DNA of 64,000 bases, taken from positions 48,501 through 112,500 of the forward strand of contig JACEEZ010001758.1 in assembly GCA_016584305.1 (NCBI GenBank). The letters run 5' to 3'. Shown piece by piece: positions 12,631-22,929 of this stretch (its first letter is position 1; each line of letters opens with the position of its first letter). A program made the translations under genes and the position numbers. The DNA comes from Chionoecetes opilio. Taxonomy: Eukaryota > Arthropoda > Malacostraca > Decapoda > Majidae. The notes under the pieces were generated by a model. It saw nothing but the letters and a program-made list of their open reading frames with translations. It made no database searches and was not told the origin of the DNA.

Positions 12631-13020
12631 ATATTATGACCGATTTTGGTTACCCTGTCATTCCCTTTACATTTTAACTAGTATAATTTTTCATTCACAT
12701 TCACTGCACTGTAAATATTGTATTTAGGTACATGCTCATAATCATTTGCTTTCCCCCCAATTTTTTTTTTTTTTTAATAACTTGATAAATTTCCGAAAAT
12801 ATTTTTTAACCCTCAAAAACACCAATATTTTTTTTTCTTTCTCAAAACCTCCTTGTAAAATAGGGGTGCGTCTTATGCGGAGGTGCGTCTTATGCGCCGG
12901 CAAATACGGTAAATGCTTTTTGAAGGCGGCGGAGTGATGAGAGTGTCTAGCAGGCATACCAACTATTCCGCGCTGTACGGGAGAGACGGAGCCAATTTTC
13001 TCAAATGAATGGACTATAGT

Positions 13021-13136
13021 AAAGATTTAAACTACTAAATAATTCAGAGAGAATGCATTTTGATACAAAAGCAACATATTACTGAACAAATAAGAAAAAC
13101 TTGCCTAGAATACAGCTGATAGCAGGCACAACTTTT
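13021..13136. other. Intronic DNA
   Basis: Short AT-rich stretch between hairpin L and the next SINE; nothing recognised. Confidence 0.4.
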
Positions 13137-13470
13137 GGGGAGGCGGTAGCGGAGTGGTTAGCGTCTCCGACTGGCGTTCTCGGTGACCCGAGTTCGATCC
13201 CCGAAGAAACCCAAAACCTTTCTGCACCGTCGAGTGGCCTAAGAACACCCACATGCTGCCCATCAACTCTACCTTCGATTGCGAGTGCATTGGAGAACAC
13301 AGGGTGGCGGCATGAGCCACTCATACACAGGCGTCGCTATAAGAATCCTGCCTGCGCCACCACGGGCGAGGACCAACCATCACAGCCCTCAAGTGTCCAG
13401 AGCCTACCATCCGAGCCCTGGGTCACCACTGCCTACAGGCGCTATAGGCACAAATGTAAAAAACAACAAC
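13137..13470 (+). repeat. tRNA-derived SINE, best-preserved copy
   Basis: Head GGGGAGGCGGTAGCGGAGTGG gives the A-box region and GACCCGAGTTCGATCCCCG the B box of an internal RNA polymerase III promoter. Next come the CTTTCTGCACCGTCGAGTGG segment, the CGATTGCGAGTGCATTGG segment, ATAAGAATCCTGCCTGCGCC and CAGCCCTCAAGTG. It ends at GGCGCTATAGGCACAAATGT with an A/CA-rich tail. It is the reference copy for this family in the window. Confidence 0.9.
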
Positions 13471-14456
13471 AAAAACAACAACTGCATAGAATGTTTAATG
13501 GAAGCCTTGCTCTCACCGCAATCCAATCAGTGTGTACTGGTGGCGCACAGCTGTGTACAAAGCTGTACATCATTAATTATTTTGACTTGCATTATTCCTG
13601 TTGTTCAAGAAAATTTATTCTTAAGTGTAATGCGGTATTCAAAATTTTCATAATGGGAACACAAAGCAAGAACATTCTGTAATGATAAACACCAAAAAAG
13701 AGCAGGAATGCCTTACCTGTTGTTACAAGTTTGTTTCAATAGCAAATCCTGCTACCAGGGCCATTAAAATAGTGATGGTAGGTCCCAAAAACATTAGTGC
13801 CAACCAGGCAATTTTGGTATTTAGATCACAGAAATTCTGTCCGCAATAGTGATGCAATAGGATCACAGATTGCTGGCTTAGTGATGGTCTATCTTTATAC
13901 AAGGGGGAATACCAAATATGAAATTCTGGTTGAAAGGATGCTATTTTGCCACAATAAAGAAAATACAGACAAGTGTAGGAGGTGCTCTGTACAGCCACAC
14001 TTGAGGTTTTCGGAAGATTTACGGAATCAGGAGAACATGCTGGGATCCCTCTATGCATACCAAAGTGCACTGACTACCTTGAAGGAGACTGTGGAAACTT
14101 GGAGTTAGGGTACAACATTTTTATGGTCAAATTCCTAAATTTTTTGGGTAGTATCTTTTTTTTATTTTGTATATCATGCATGTATCATCAACATGTAGCA
14201 TAAAGGAATATATATTGGGCTATTAATTGAAATTTGTAAAAAAATATAATACTTTTTTGTTGTTGCTCTACATAACTTAACACAATGATATTTCCTTCAT
14301 ACTTATGAAATTAGATATAAAAATTTGAAGCATTATTGTAGAAACTAGAAAATTGTGAATATTTGACTATCACACCGGAAATATTTTGTGAGAAAGTTCC
14401 ATAGTAATGAACAGTTAAAACTATCCTCCTGAGTCAAATGCTTTTATCTTTTATAG
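13471..14456. other. End of intron 1, no recognised element
   Basis: Contains an open minus-strand frame (14070-13723) with one hydrophobic stretch but no recognisable family. The rest is AT-rich and ends with the acceptor TTTTATAG at 14456. Confidence 0.4.
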
Positions 14457-14684
14457 TTATATTCCTGAGAGCCCCCGGTGGCTGGCATCCCAGGGAAGAA
14501 ATGATGAAGCTAAAGCTGTGCTGGAAAATATTGCAAAGAAGAATCTGACCTTAAGTAAGCTACCAAAGCAGTGGTATCTCCCATCTGTGAACAGTGGCAA
14601 GAACAAAAACCAGTCCACGGGATTAAGTCTTCTGGTCAGCAATTCATACATTACTGTCATCACTCTTATTTTAATGTTTTCCTG
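14457..14684 (+). CDS. SLC22-like transporter, exon with the PESPRWL motif
   Basis: Together with TT from the previous exon the first base completes Phe. The frame then runs YIPESPRWLASQGRNDEAKA, followed by VLENIAKKNLTL. PESPRWL after TM6 is the diagnostic SLC22 signature, and the following charged segment is the cytoplasmic loop between TM6 and TM7. The exon closes with a hydrophobic stretch SYITVITLILMFSW entering TM7. Acceptor TTTTATAG; donor GTAAGA at 14685. It ends after two bases (TG) of a Trp codon finished by the next exon, again phase 2. There is no stop or frameshift, so the gene looks functional. Confidence 0.92.
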
Positions 14685-14968
14685 GTAAGACAATTTTCTG
14701 TTTTTGTGTAGCTGAATGTTAGGTCAATAAAGTGACAAAATATTATTCTGAGCTTCACACCATGACAAATTATATGAATTATATTTTTTTGTAAATAAGA
14801 ATTAAAAGATTGGATATATTTTTCAGGTAAATAGCGATTGTATGCATCTCTAAACATGAATTTAGGTTCATAAAAAGCACTTCTCTAGAACCCCTCAACT
14901 CTCTTCCTCTATGAGGAAGCTAATGTTCCCAGTTCTGATGAATATGTACTCTCACATAAACCTTTCAG

Positions 14969-15103
14969 GTTCGTCAATAGTGCAACTTACTATGGCCTCA
15001 CCATCGCAGCCAGTGACTTGGGAGAAAATGTGTATTTGTCAACAGCTCTAAATGGCCTAGTAGAAATCCCAGCCGGACTGATTGCAATGTGCATAATTGA
15101 CAG
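14969..15103 (+). CDS. SLC22-like transporter, exon TM7-TM8
   Basis: Reads FVNSATYYGLTIAASDLGEN then VYLSTALNGLVEIPAGLIAM and CIIDR. This is the SLC22 TM7-TM8 region: a WFxNSxxYYGL helix, a short DLGxNxYL loop and the conserved GLVEIPA helix leading to the DR of the next cytoplasmic motif. Acceptor TTTCAG, donor GTAAGA at 15104, phase 2 on both sides. The intron before it is only 284 bp and free of transposons. Confidence 0.92.
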
Positions 15104-15407
15104 GTAAGAGAATGTTCTATATACCTTACATCAGGTAAGGTGTTTAAGGTACATCCATCGGAATTATATTCTGGCCACGTACTTTTACGATTTAATCCTT
15201 ACCTTAGTTATGTATTAAGGGAAACTATAATTACAACTTTATACCATTGTTTGAAAATTGAATATGTTAACATTACAGTCTGACTTTCTGAAATAAATGG
15301 TACAACAGTAATGACTGATTGCATGTTTCAAACTAGATTACTGTGTCTTTGCCAAGTACTATTAACACTTAGATGGCAGTTTGCTCTACAATTCTCATCT
15401 CATCATC
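15104..15407. other. Start of intron 3, no recognised element
   Basis: AT-rich; nothing beyond the donor site is recognised. Confidence 0.4.
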
Positions 15408-15623
15408 AATTCATCAGCTCTTTTCTTTCCATTCCTTAGGGACTTTACTTGATTTTAGTTTATAGTCAATGATGTCATGTATTGGTTTACTTAGTTGTTG
15501 TCTACATTCTTTTAGAATATATCCAGACGCTCCATCTGGTCCTATTGTCTTTCTCTCTGCTAATCTGCCAAAGCCCTCCTCTAGCAGATTCTGTATTACT
15601 TCTCTAATCAGCTCATCCCCCAT
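15408..15623 (-). pseudogene. LINE reverse-transcriptase fragment
   Basis: The minus strand encodes AERKTIGPDGASGYILKECR and, after it, LSKPIHDIIDYKLKSSKVPK. This is the N-terminal RT region (xPDGxxGxxLKEC ... KxxKVPxxWK) of CR1-like LINEs, similar to the element at 18429-23797. It is about 70 residues only. Sequence up to about 15900 may be its upstream part but is too decayed to read. Confidence 0.75.
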
Positions 15624-15949
15624 TTCCTTTCTTCCCTCTTCTACTTAAGCTTGTCTAAATTCTGATTAACTTATAAACACCCTTTAAAAGTTCTTGTTAA
15701 ATATTTAACAATTTTTTTCGGTTCCTGATGTATATCATTACCTTCCTTTAATTGTATTACTCTTTCTAAATTCTTAGTCTTTCTGTCTATATACGTATCT
15801 ATAGAACAGCTTAGATTCATTCATACATCTGTCAATGATTTCCCCAAATTTCTCTTCTTCCCTTCTTTTCTTCACACTAATTTCTTGCTAGTCTGTATTC
15901 CATCAAGCAATGATGCTAACCTGTAAGCAAGCAAACACAATAAGAAGTA
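15624..15949. other. Probable decayed LINE upstream region
   Basis: Continues the minus-strand LINE fragment without a readable frame. The words TCTATAGAAC and TCTTCTTCCC resemble the region upstream of RT in the LINE at 21420-21530. Confidence 0.35.
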
Positions 15950-16460
15950 GAGGCCAGGGGCGTGGGAACCATGCCCCCGATCCGGTTTGGCCGGGGGGGC
16001 CCAACAACGCACACCCCTCCCATGCCAACGCAGGTGGGGGGTCTGCCTATGACGAGTGCGGGGCAAAGCCCTCGGGAATCCCGCACCCTAAATCAAGTGG
16101 GAGAGCCCCTTAGCCCATCTTTTTCTTGTGGGGGTGCCCGGGGCAGTGCAGAGGCGACGCTCCCCATCGAAACACTCTTGGGATAAACCTGCGGAGGGTT
16201 CTTCGTGTGGGCTCCTGGAACGTTCAGAGCCTCTCAGACGATCATTGACTACTTCTCCTATTGGGCGAGCTCAGTAGGCTGAGGGTAGATGTAGTGGGAC
16301 TCTGAGACGAAGAGGCTTGGCAGTGGCGAGATTAGCAGTGGGGGTTACACCTACTACTGGTCCAGCATGAGCAATGGTCACCGTGTCCGGGGAGTAGCTA
16401 TAGGCATCTCCAGCAAACTGCAACCGTCTGTTGTTGAGGTTACTCCGGTTGATGATTAAG
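15950..16460 (+). mobile_element. Non-LTR LINE 5' region and endonuclease start
   Basis: GC-rich leader (15955-16190) followed by a frame equivalent to LRVGSWNVQSLSDDH, then ELSRLRVDVVGL and SSGGYTYYWSSMSNGH with RGVAIGISSKLQ. This matches the N-terminal apurinic-type endonuclease of RTE-like LINEs (an N in the first strand, then a VGLSET-type strand; here stops and frameshifts break it). It ends abruptly where jockey-family sequence begins at 16461. Confidence 0.65.
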
Positions 16461-16580
16461 TTTCCGTAAAGGGCGATCTACAGGCAATCTTCTAGCTTTC
16501 CTAACTGAATCTTGGTCATCCTCCTTTAGGGGTTTCAGTAAAACTTTTGCTGTTGCCCTTGACATATCAAAGCTTTTGAT
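16461..16580 (+). mobile_element. Jockey-like LINE fragment
   Basis: About 120 bp matching 3763-3876 of the LINE at 3085-5056 (TTTCCGTAAAGGGCGATCT and GGTGTTTCAGTAAAAC-type sequence), joined directly to the unrelated LINE fragment before it, which suggests a recombined or template-switched insertion. Confidence 0.7.
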
Positions 16581-17038
16581 TGGGGGACTTCTCCACTGCT
16601 ACAACAGGCATTCTTCACTTCCACAACGCCTTTGTTGGAGAAATAACGTCATGGTGGTTGGTAACCTGGCACGCGTACATATACAGTGCTACAGGAGGAC
16701 ACCTCTCATCGCTCCTTGATTCTTGTGATCCAGTACCTAATGTATATTGTGTATTTGTAATTAGAGTGTGCATCTGTTATTGTGACTATCTTTTGTCCTA
16801 GAGTAAAACTGTTCCACAGGATATCAACAACAAACGGATTGGTTAATCTGATAACTGCACTAACCCCTGACAACAACAATTGCATTGGTTACATGCAAAA
16901 CCTGAATTTTCAGGGGTTTATATAATCTTTAGTCCTTTTGGAAAGAATGCATGAATTGTTTTCAAATGTTTGTGTAAGAAATTTAATTTTTTGTTAAAAA
17001 TGTTATTAATTTATCCTTTATCTGTTAACATGTTGCAG
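16581..17038. other. End of intron 3
   Basis: No recognised element. Ends in the acceptor TGTTGCAG before the next exon. Confidence 0.4.
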
Positions 17039-17200
17039 ACTTGGTCGGCGTGTGACACTGTGTGGCTTCATGTTCCTTGGAGGTGTAGCCTGCCTTTGTA
17101 TCCAGCTGTTGCCCTCAAGCCTAGTATACCTCACCACCTCCCTTGCTCTCTGTGGCAAATTGAGCATATCTGCCAGCTTCTCTGCCATCTATATTCACAG
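17039..17200 (+). CDS. SLC22-like transporter, exon with DR-LGRR motif, TM9-TM10
   Basis: Completes Arg with the previous AG and continues LGRRVTLCGFMFLGGVACLC, then SSLVYLTTSLALCGKLSISA and SFSAIYIH. DRxGRR between TM8 and TM9 is a conserved major-facilitator loop motif and GKxxISASFxxIYI is the SLC22 TM10 signature. Acceptor TTGCAG. The exon ends CACAG and is followed by GCAAGC, so the donor is a GC site; joining to 32974 gives an uninterrupted reading through S-GEIFPT. The intron that follows is 15.8 kb. Confidence 0.92.
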
Positions 17201-17206
17201 GCAAGC
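17201..17206 (+). promoter_or_regulatory. Non-canonical GC splice donor (GC-AG intron)
   Basis: The exon/intron junction reads CACAG|GCAAGC. Except for the C at intron position 2 it matches the donor consensus strongly (CAG|GCAAG), as is usual for GC-AG introns. No GT donor gives the conserved frame: the next GTs would add residues foreign to the SLC22 TM10-GEIFPT junction. Confidence 0.8.
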
Positions 17207-17395
17207 AACAAGTAGTACTGTATTGATTTTTAGGAAACTTATATTGTTCTCTTGTATTGTTATAGTTTCAATATTCAAAGAATTCCTCTGTGGCTGCAAT
17301 ATTATTTATTCTACAAAGTTTTGGGCGTAAGAAGAAAGCATATAAATCCAATAACAATAAGACTTTAATTAAAAATATGTACAATAGAAGCTCGA

Positions 17396-18270
17396 TATAA
17401 CGGATTAATTCAGCCAAGGCAGAATTTTCTGTTAAATTGAGAACGTTTCCGGTAAATCCTTTGTGATAACATTATGGACGCATGACTTTTAGCAACTCTT
17501 TTAGAAGACCATGAAGTAATGTACAAAATTAAACTAGACTATTAACATATAATAAGAACAGTGTTCCGGCAATATATCTATTTTTAACCCAAAAGTATGG
17601 GGTTGTGGTGTGGTTGTGGTCGGGAGTTGAAATATCTGGTGCGAATGGCACCAAACCGCTTGCGAGTGACTGTACTGAGGTGGGGTGGTGGAGGGAGTAT
17701 GGGGTAATTGATAATACAAAGCACTCTATATTTCACGTATAAAGCACTCTGATGGCTTTTTATGTGTATAAACTTGTATCAAAAGGCTCGTGTGAGGAAT
17801 ATACACCACAAAATAAGGTGTACGTAGAGAGTAAATAACAAAGTAAATGAAAAATAAAAGCGTACAGCGTAGTTAGGCAGACGGTGGTGTGTGGTATCGA
17901 GAGCTGACATCTCGGCCTACATGTGACACAGTTTGTGGACTTCTACGAATGTTGGCGCGGTTTTTGTATGCGCTTGAAAATCGCGCTTCCGGAAGGCATG
18001 CTGCAGTCGCTCAGGAGAGCCTTCCGGAAGGCTTGCCGCAGCCCACGGGTTAACGAGAGGACCACATGGGTGTGATTGAAGCCACAACGAGAGGACCAGA
18101 TAGACGCGTGTTCTTCGGTGACGTGGATACGTGAGCTACATTAATAAGTGAGCTACTGATATACGCTACGCTCACTATAAGTGAGCGTGGATAAGTGAGC
18201 TACTTATCGAGTAGCTAGTAGGGCGAGTGAGTGCTTATTTGAGTGAATAAGAGGCTACAGTCTGCTTGTA
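17396..18270. other. Left interior of element H
   Basis: Non-coding; contains an inverted-type word CTTCCGGAAGGC twice (17988-18040) and short repeats of AAGTGAGCTAC (18130-18210). No gene recognised. Confidence 0.4.
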
Positions 18271-18426
18271 TTTTTTTACACCACTGCCTTATTTATTTAA
18301 TATACAGTACCCTACCGAGTTTCACGCAATCCGAGTTTTGCAATCCTCGAGTTTCGCACTGAGTCCTAAATTCTTACTATCCCGACTTTCGCGCATTATC
18401 TCCCCGACTTTCGCTCTGCTTCGTAC

Positions 18427-18476
<50 letters not shown>

Positions 18477-18507
18477 ACTTCTGGCATTAATCACTTCTGC
18501 ATCAAGG

Positions 18508-18939
18508 TTATTCCAGCGCTTCTATGCTTCTATACAGGAAGCTGTATTTTTTTATGTCCCTCTTGCATGTTGTCCTTTTCAATTTCTTCTCATGACCTCT
18601 TGTACTTCTATCGTCCCACACAAACAGATCTTCTCTATCAATTTTTTCCAAACCCATTGATGCTCTATACACTGCTATAAAATCTCCCCATTCTCTTCTT
18701 TTCTCAAGAGTTGGGAGTTTCAGTCTTGAAAGTCTTTCTTCATATGGTAAATCTCTCAGGCTTGGAGCCATTTTTGTGGCTGCTCTTTGTATTCTCTCAA
18801 TCTTCCTTATATCCTTCTTTTTATGTGGTGACCAAATCATTGCCGCATATTCCAACCTTGGTCGAATCAAAGATTTTATCAATTTCTTAATCATCTCTTC
18901 ATCCAGATATTTGAATGCCATTCTTATATTCCTCAGCAA
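18508..18939 (-). pseudogene. LINE B ORF2, C-terminal domain
   Basis: Encodes RPRLEYAAMIWSPHKKKDIR, then KIERIQRAATKMAPSLRDLP and YEERLSRLKLPTLEKRR. This is the region after RT in CR1/jockey ORF2 (LEYAxxxWSP...IExxQRxAxK...LSYxERLxxLxLPxLxxRR). It ends with a stop near the 3' end and is separated by a frameshift from the RT domain. Confidence 0.85.
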
Positions 18940-19047
18940 CTGATATGTATCTCCTGTGATCTTGTTTATATGCTTCTCAGGTGACTAATTATCCGTAATC
19001 CATACTCCCAGATCTTTTTCGAACTTTGTTTTGATTATCCATTCATT

Positions 19048-19792
19048 TCACATCGAATACTTTCCTCTCTGTCTCTTTTTGCTACTGCCCATTTCCATCA
19101 CTTTACACTTTTTAGCATTAAACTCCATTTCCCATAATTGACTCCTTCTGAAAATTTTATCTAGATCCTTTTGTAAATGCTCACAGTCCTCTTTACTTTC
19201 TACTTTTCTTAGTAATTTAGCATCATCAGCGAATAAACTCATATAACTATTCACTCCCTCTGTCATATAATTTACATAGACCAAGAACATCACTGGGGCC
19301 AATACTGATCCTTGAGGAACTCCATTTATCACACTGCACCATTCTGACTTCTGATCTTTTATTACTGTTCTCATCTCTCTGTTGCTCAAAAAGTCTTCCA
19401 TCCACTTAAGCAAACCACCCTTCAATCCTCCTACATGTTCTAGCTTCCAGAGCAGTCTCTTGTGAGGTACCTTGTCAAATGCCTTCTTTAGGTCCAGGTA
19501 TATGCAATCGACCCACTCCTCTCTTTCTTGTGTCACATCGATCACTCGAGTGAAAGCTTAATAAGTTCGTTGTACAAGACATTCCTCCTCTAAAACCAAA
19601 CTGGCCACCTGCGAGTGTGTTTGTCTCTTCCAAATATTTCAACCATCTGTCCTTCACAATTTTTTCACACATTTTTGCCACCACACTTGTTAATGATACT
19701 GGCCTGTAATTTAATGGTTCTTCTTTGTCTCCTCCTTTGTGAATACACAATATTTGCTTTTTTCCAATCAAGCGGGACTCTGCTCTCCTTAA
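19048..19792 (-). pseudogene. LINE B ORF2, reverse transcriptase
   Basis: Contains EEPLNYRPVSLTSVVAKMCE (RT block 2), QFGFRGGMSCTTNLLSF, then after a frameshift VDCIYLDLKKAFDKVPHKRL with the first catalytic Asp, INGVPQGSVLAPVMFLVYVN and the active-site FADD. All key RT residues are visible. The TTAA MITE at 19793 cuts it off from the GPDG block (about 21170-21200). Confidence 0.85.
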
Positions 19793-20693
19793 AGTAATCG
19801 TCCAAACCCATTTTTTCTTTGCATAATTATGTTGAATGTTCATTCAAAATACCTAATCCACAAAAAATTATTCATTTTCACACCTTATTTCCCTAAAAAC
19901 ATGACTTTTGTAAAAAGCGCGGGAAAAACAACAGCCACATTCCAGCCGTGGTGCGAAACTTGCTGCAACGTCACACGAGTGAGCCTCCCAGCCCCGCCCG
20001 ACACAGACACACGGAGACTGAGAAAAATGTAGTACTTTGGGAATTTTGGGTGCTTCTGGTATATTTTTTGTGCGACACGGCACATACTTGCATCCTGCAT
20101 GGGCACAGCAAGAAAGCCGTGCCCTTCCCGAGAGCTTAGCACCCATTCACAACCCACACGGCGACGATATATGTGTGCAGACCTTTGGAGCGACGGGGAG
20201 CAGCTGGTAGTAGCCAGGGTACTGCAGCCCTCTCATCTCGGTGGCCTTGCACCTACCCGCCGCTTACCGCCGCTGCACACATCTGCACACATATATCGTC
20301 GCCCCACAGTTTGCAAATGGGTGCTAAGCTCTCAGTAAAGGCACAGCCCCCACGCTGCACCCACACAGGATGCAAGTACATGCCACATCGCACAAAAAAA
20401 ATATCAGAAACACCCAAAATTCCCCAAGTACTACATTTTTCTCAGAGTCTCCGCACATAAGTATCAGGCAGGGCTGGGAGGCTCACTGTTGTGACGTCGC
20501 CGACCCATGGTGCGTCGTCTGCTGATAAACAGTTGTGTTTTGAGAGCACGGGGAATTTACAGATTTTGAATGCGGATCATTTAGAAACGGGTGACTGGAT
20601 GCAAAATGTGACAACATATTGTTGATATACTCGATCATGGCTATATTTTGACTGCATTAAATCAGGAATGATGAAATGGTCTGGACGATTACT
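19793..20693. mobile_element. TTAA-flanked MITE P, copy 1
   Basis: Starts AGTAATCGTCCAAACCC and ends GGTCTGGACGATTACT, flanked on both sides by TTAA (19789-19792 and 20694-20697), the piggyBac target. The interior is a long imperfect inverted repeat of about 230 bp per arm (about 19940-20165 against 20275-20510). It has no transposase. The same family is at 40806-41984. Confidence 0.9.
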
Positions 20694-20697
20694 TTAA

Positions 20698-21108
20698 GGG
20701 GAGAGTCCGCCGTGAAAATATGAAGAAAAAAAAATTTAAATACGAATTTGAGTTATATGGTCTATGGCAACACCCATATGGAATTCCTTTGTCTATGGGA
20801 AAATTATCCCCAAAATATTAATTTTTACAAATTAACGAAAACATTTAAAAAAAACAACAAGACAAATTGTTAGAATAACAATGAATTATCGATGCGCATG
20901 TCACAAGGAAATCGGTCATAAAATGGCTGAGAAAAATAAATTCAAAATTTCATCAAAAACTGACAAAATAATTTTCCTTAAAATTTTCAAATTTTTCTTT
21001 TTATCTGATCAGCTTGAAATTTTCATGTGATAACAAGGATACTAATATACACAACATATGAATTATTCATGACCGTAGATGCAATTTTTAATTAATGGGG
21101 GACTCCCC
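20698..21108. mobile_element. TTAA-flanked MITE P2
   Basis: Starts GGGGAGAGTCCGCCGTG and ends AATGGGGGACTCCCC, flanked by TTAA at 20694-20697 (shared with MITE P) and 21109-21112. 411 bp, AT-rich and non-coding. A second, unrelated piggyBac-type MITE family. Confidence 0.85.
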
Positions 21109-21112
21109 TTAA

Positions 21113-21533
21113 GTGAACTCAATTACACTATGTAACTTTCCTGCTAGTTGGTTACTGCACGATTTCATTATCCAATTCGACACTCCATCTGGACCCGGGG
21201 CTTTTCTCACATCTTGACTTTCCATTAACCTTTTTACTTCTATTACGTCTACTTTTATGTCTTCCATTATATTTTCTTTTGCTATTATATTTTTCGTTTT
21301 AAATTCACTTTCTCTTGTAAATACAGTCTGAAAGCATTTTTTCATCACCTCAGCCTGTTGTAATGCATCTTCGTACACTATGCCTTCTACCTTCAGCTTA
21401 TCTATTCCTTCCTTGTTTTTCATTTTTCCATTTATATATCTATAGAAACGTTTCGGTTCGTTCTTACATTTTTCTATTATATTTCTCTCATAGTTACTTT
21501 TCTTCTCTTCGGATTCTTACATATTCATTTCTA
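21113..21533 (-). pseudogene. LINE B ORF2, segment before RT
   Basis: The minus strand encodes KFYRYINGKMKNKEGI-like sequence, then VMKKCFQTVFTRESEF and RKAPGPDGVSNWIMKSC, the conserved start of the LINE RT region. Bounded by MITE P2 on one side and element A2 on the other. Confidence 0.8.
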
Positions 21534-21639
21534 CACTACCCTCCCGAGTTTCGCGCTTGCTTTCTTCCGGAGGCATAGCGCGAAACTCGCGGATCGCGAA
21601 ACTCGGGTATTAAAAACACTGTAAAAATGCTTACTCAGT

Positions 21640-21672
<33 letters not shown>

Positions 21673-22929
21673 GGGGGGGGGGTGTGTGTGTGTGTGTGTG
21701 TGTGTGTACAGCGCCGTTAGGCAATGACCTCCAGGGGTGGGATGGTAGGCCCTGGAGGTTAACTTGAGGACTGTGTACCTACCGTATTTTACAGCTTATA
21801 AGACTCACTTTTTCCCCAAAAAATATCCAGAAAATGCCCGAAGCCCCTGTCCACCCAGCAGTGAATGGGTACTGGGTGTTAGCCTAGGGTTTGTGACCCG
21901 CCTCCCTGGGTGGTGGCTTCGGCCAACACTACATAGAGAAGAGGAGGGAGGAGAGGAGCTTGAGATTGAGCTTGAGTTGGGAGTCACCCAGCGGATGCTG
22001 TTTTGGTCTGAGTGAGTGAGCTTGACACATATTTTGTCAGCTGATGGTTGTGTGACAGTGTTATACGGCAATAACACTGTCACAATGCCTTCCTCTCTTC
22101 TCTCCTGTCTCCTCCAGTACCTCCAGAAACCACAGTACCACACACGTCATGGTTAATCACTTATAAAGGAGTATTTTGTGGTAAATAGTAAGGAATGGCG
22201 GGGGTGTAAGTAAGGTGCTACTTATTTCGAGGTGTTACCTATCTTATGCGACACTGGCTGCTCCTGTAGAGAAAAACACAAACAAATGGAAAAAAACAAA
22301 GCAAAACTACAAGCTATACTAAGCCTATTATATTACTATACTAAGCAAGAAGGAAGGAAGACGTGTCCCGTACGTCTTTTATGGGAGGTGGTAGTAGTGG
22401 TTAGCGTCAAGATATATGTCAAGCTCGAGCACGAGCTTGACAGACGACCTACAAAGTGATACTAAGCAGAAAAGGTCACAAGAAAAAGAAGTCTCCGAGG
22501 GGCGTTCTCAGTGATCCGAGTTCGATCCTTGATGAGGGCTGTAAAATCCACTTTAAATCTTTCTCTGCACTGTTGAGTGGCCTAAGAACACCACACGCTG
22601 CCCATTAACTCTACCTTCGATTGCGAGTACATCGGAGGACACAGGGGGCGGCATGAGCCTTTAATCACAGGCGTCACTATAGAAATTCTGTGCTCCACCA
22701 CGGGCAAGGGCCAACCACCACAGTCCTCAAGTTAACCTCAAGGGCCTACCATCCCACTCCTGGAGGTCACTGCCTAACGGCGCTGTAGGTGCGCACGCAC
22801 ACACACACACAAAACAAATCGCGAAACTCGGGGATATATGCGCGTAACTCGAGATGGTAAGAATTTAGGACTCAGCGCGAAACTCGAGGATCGCGATACT
22901 CGCATAGCGTGAAATTCGGGAGGGTAGTG
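21534..22929. mobile_element. Family A, copy 2, inserted in LINE B
   Basis: CACTACCCTCCCGAGTTTCG after TA (21532-21533) and CGGGAGGGTAGTG before TA at 22930. The interior holds poly(T) and TG repeats, a SINE tail in minus orientation (21708-21775), an E-type end (CCGTATTTTACAGCTTATAA at 21783) and a plus-strand SINE (22490-22795). Insertion interrupts the LINE B reading frame between KYKT and the downstream segment. Confidence 0.85.
22490..22795 (+). repeat. tRNA-derived SINE within A2
   Basis: B-box region GATCCGAGTTCGATCCTTG, then the standard body with GAGTGGCCTAAGAACACC and GATTGCGAGTACATCGG. The A-box part is diverged. Ends TAACGGCGCTGTAGGTGCG with a CA repeat. Confidence 0.8.

Larger units (their letters stand above)
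8507..12909. mobile_element. TA-flanked TIR element family K with several nested elements
   Basis: Left end CGTATTTGCCGGCGCATAAG (after TA 8505-8506) mirrors the right end CTTATGCGCCGGCAAATACG (followed by G and TA at 12910). TGCGTCTTATGC words repeat near the right end (12866-12900). It lies exactly in the right arm of hairpin L, so it inserted after L. The interior holds a J LINE fragment, two PIF/Harbinger-like pieces, a B-family copy and element S. No transposase of its own is recognised. Confidence 0.8.
7638..13020. mobile_element. Foldback (hairpin) element L, split by element K
   Basis: The sequence from ACTATAGTCCATTCATTTGA at 7638 to about 8118 is repeated in reverse complement from about 8127 to 8506 and, after the 4.4 kb insertion K, from 12910 to 13020 (ending GAATGGACTATAGT). 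Arms are about 480 bp with only a few differences and a spacer of under 10 bp at about 8119-8127. Without K the element would be about 980 bp, almost entirely one hairpin. It has no gene; the mirrored open frames on both strands only reflect the palindrome. Confidence 0.85.

Noticed and set aside
13137..13220. Possible tRNA gene (A and B boxes)
   Set aside because: Part of a repeated SINE with a long unrelated body and tail; the cloverleaf is not complete.
13723..14070. Minus-strand open frame with a hydrophobic segment (LALMFLGPTITILMALVAGFA)
   Set aside because: No family recognised, a stop lies before the only nearby donor-like site, and it sits in the host intron. Probably chance.
15872..16113. 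GC-rich Pro/His frames near the LINE leader
   Set aside because: They fall in the 5' untranslated-type leader of the RTE-like fragment and have no domain.
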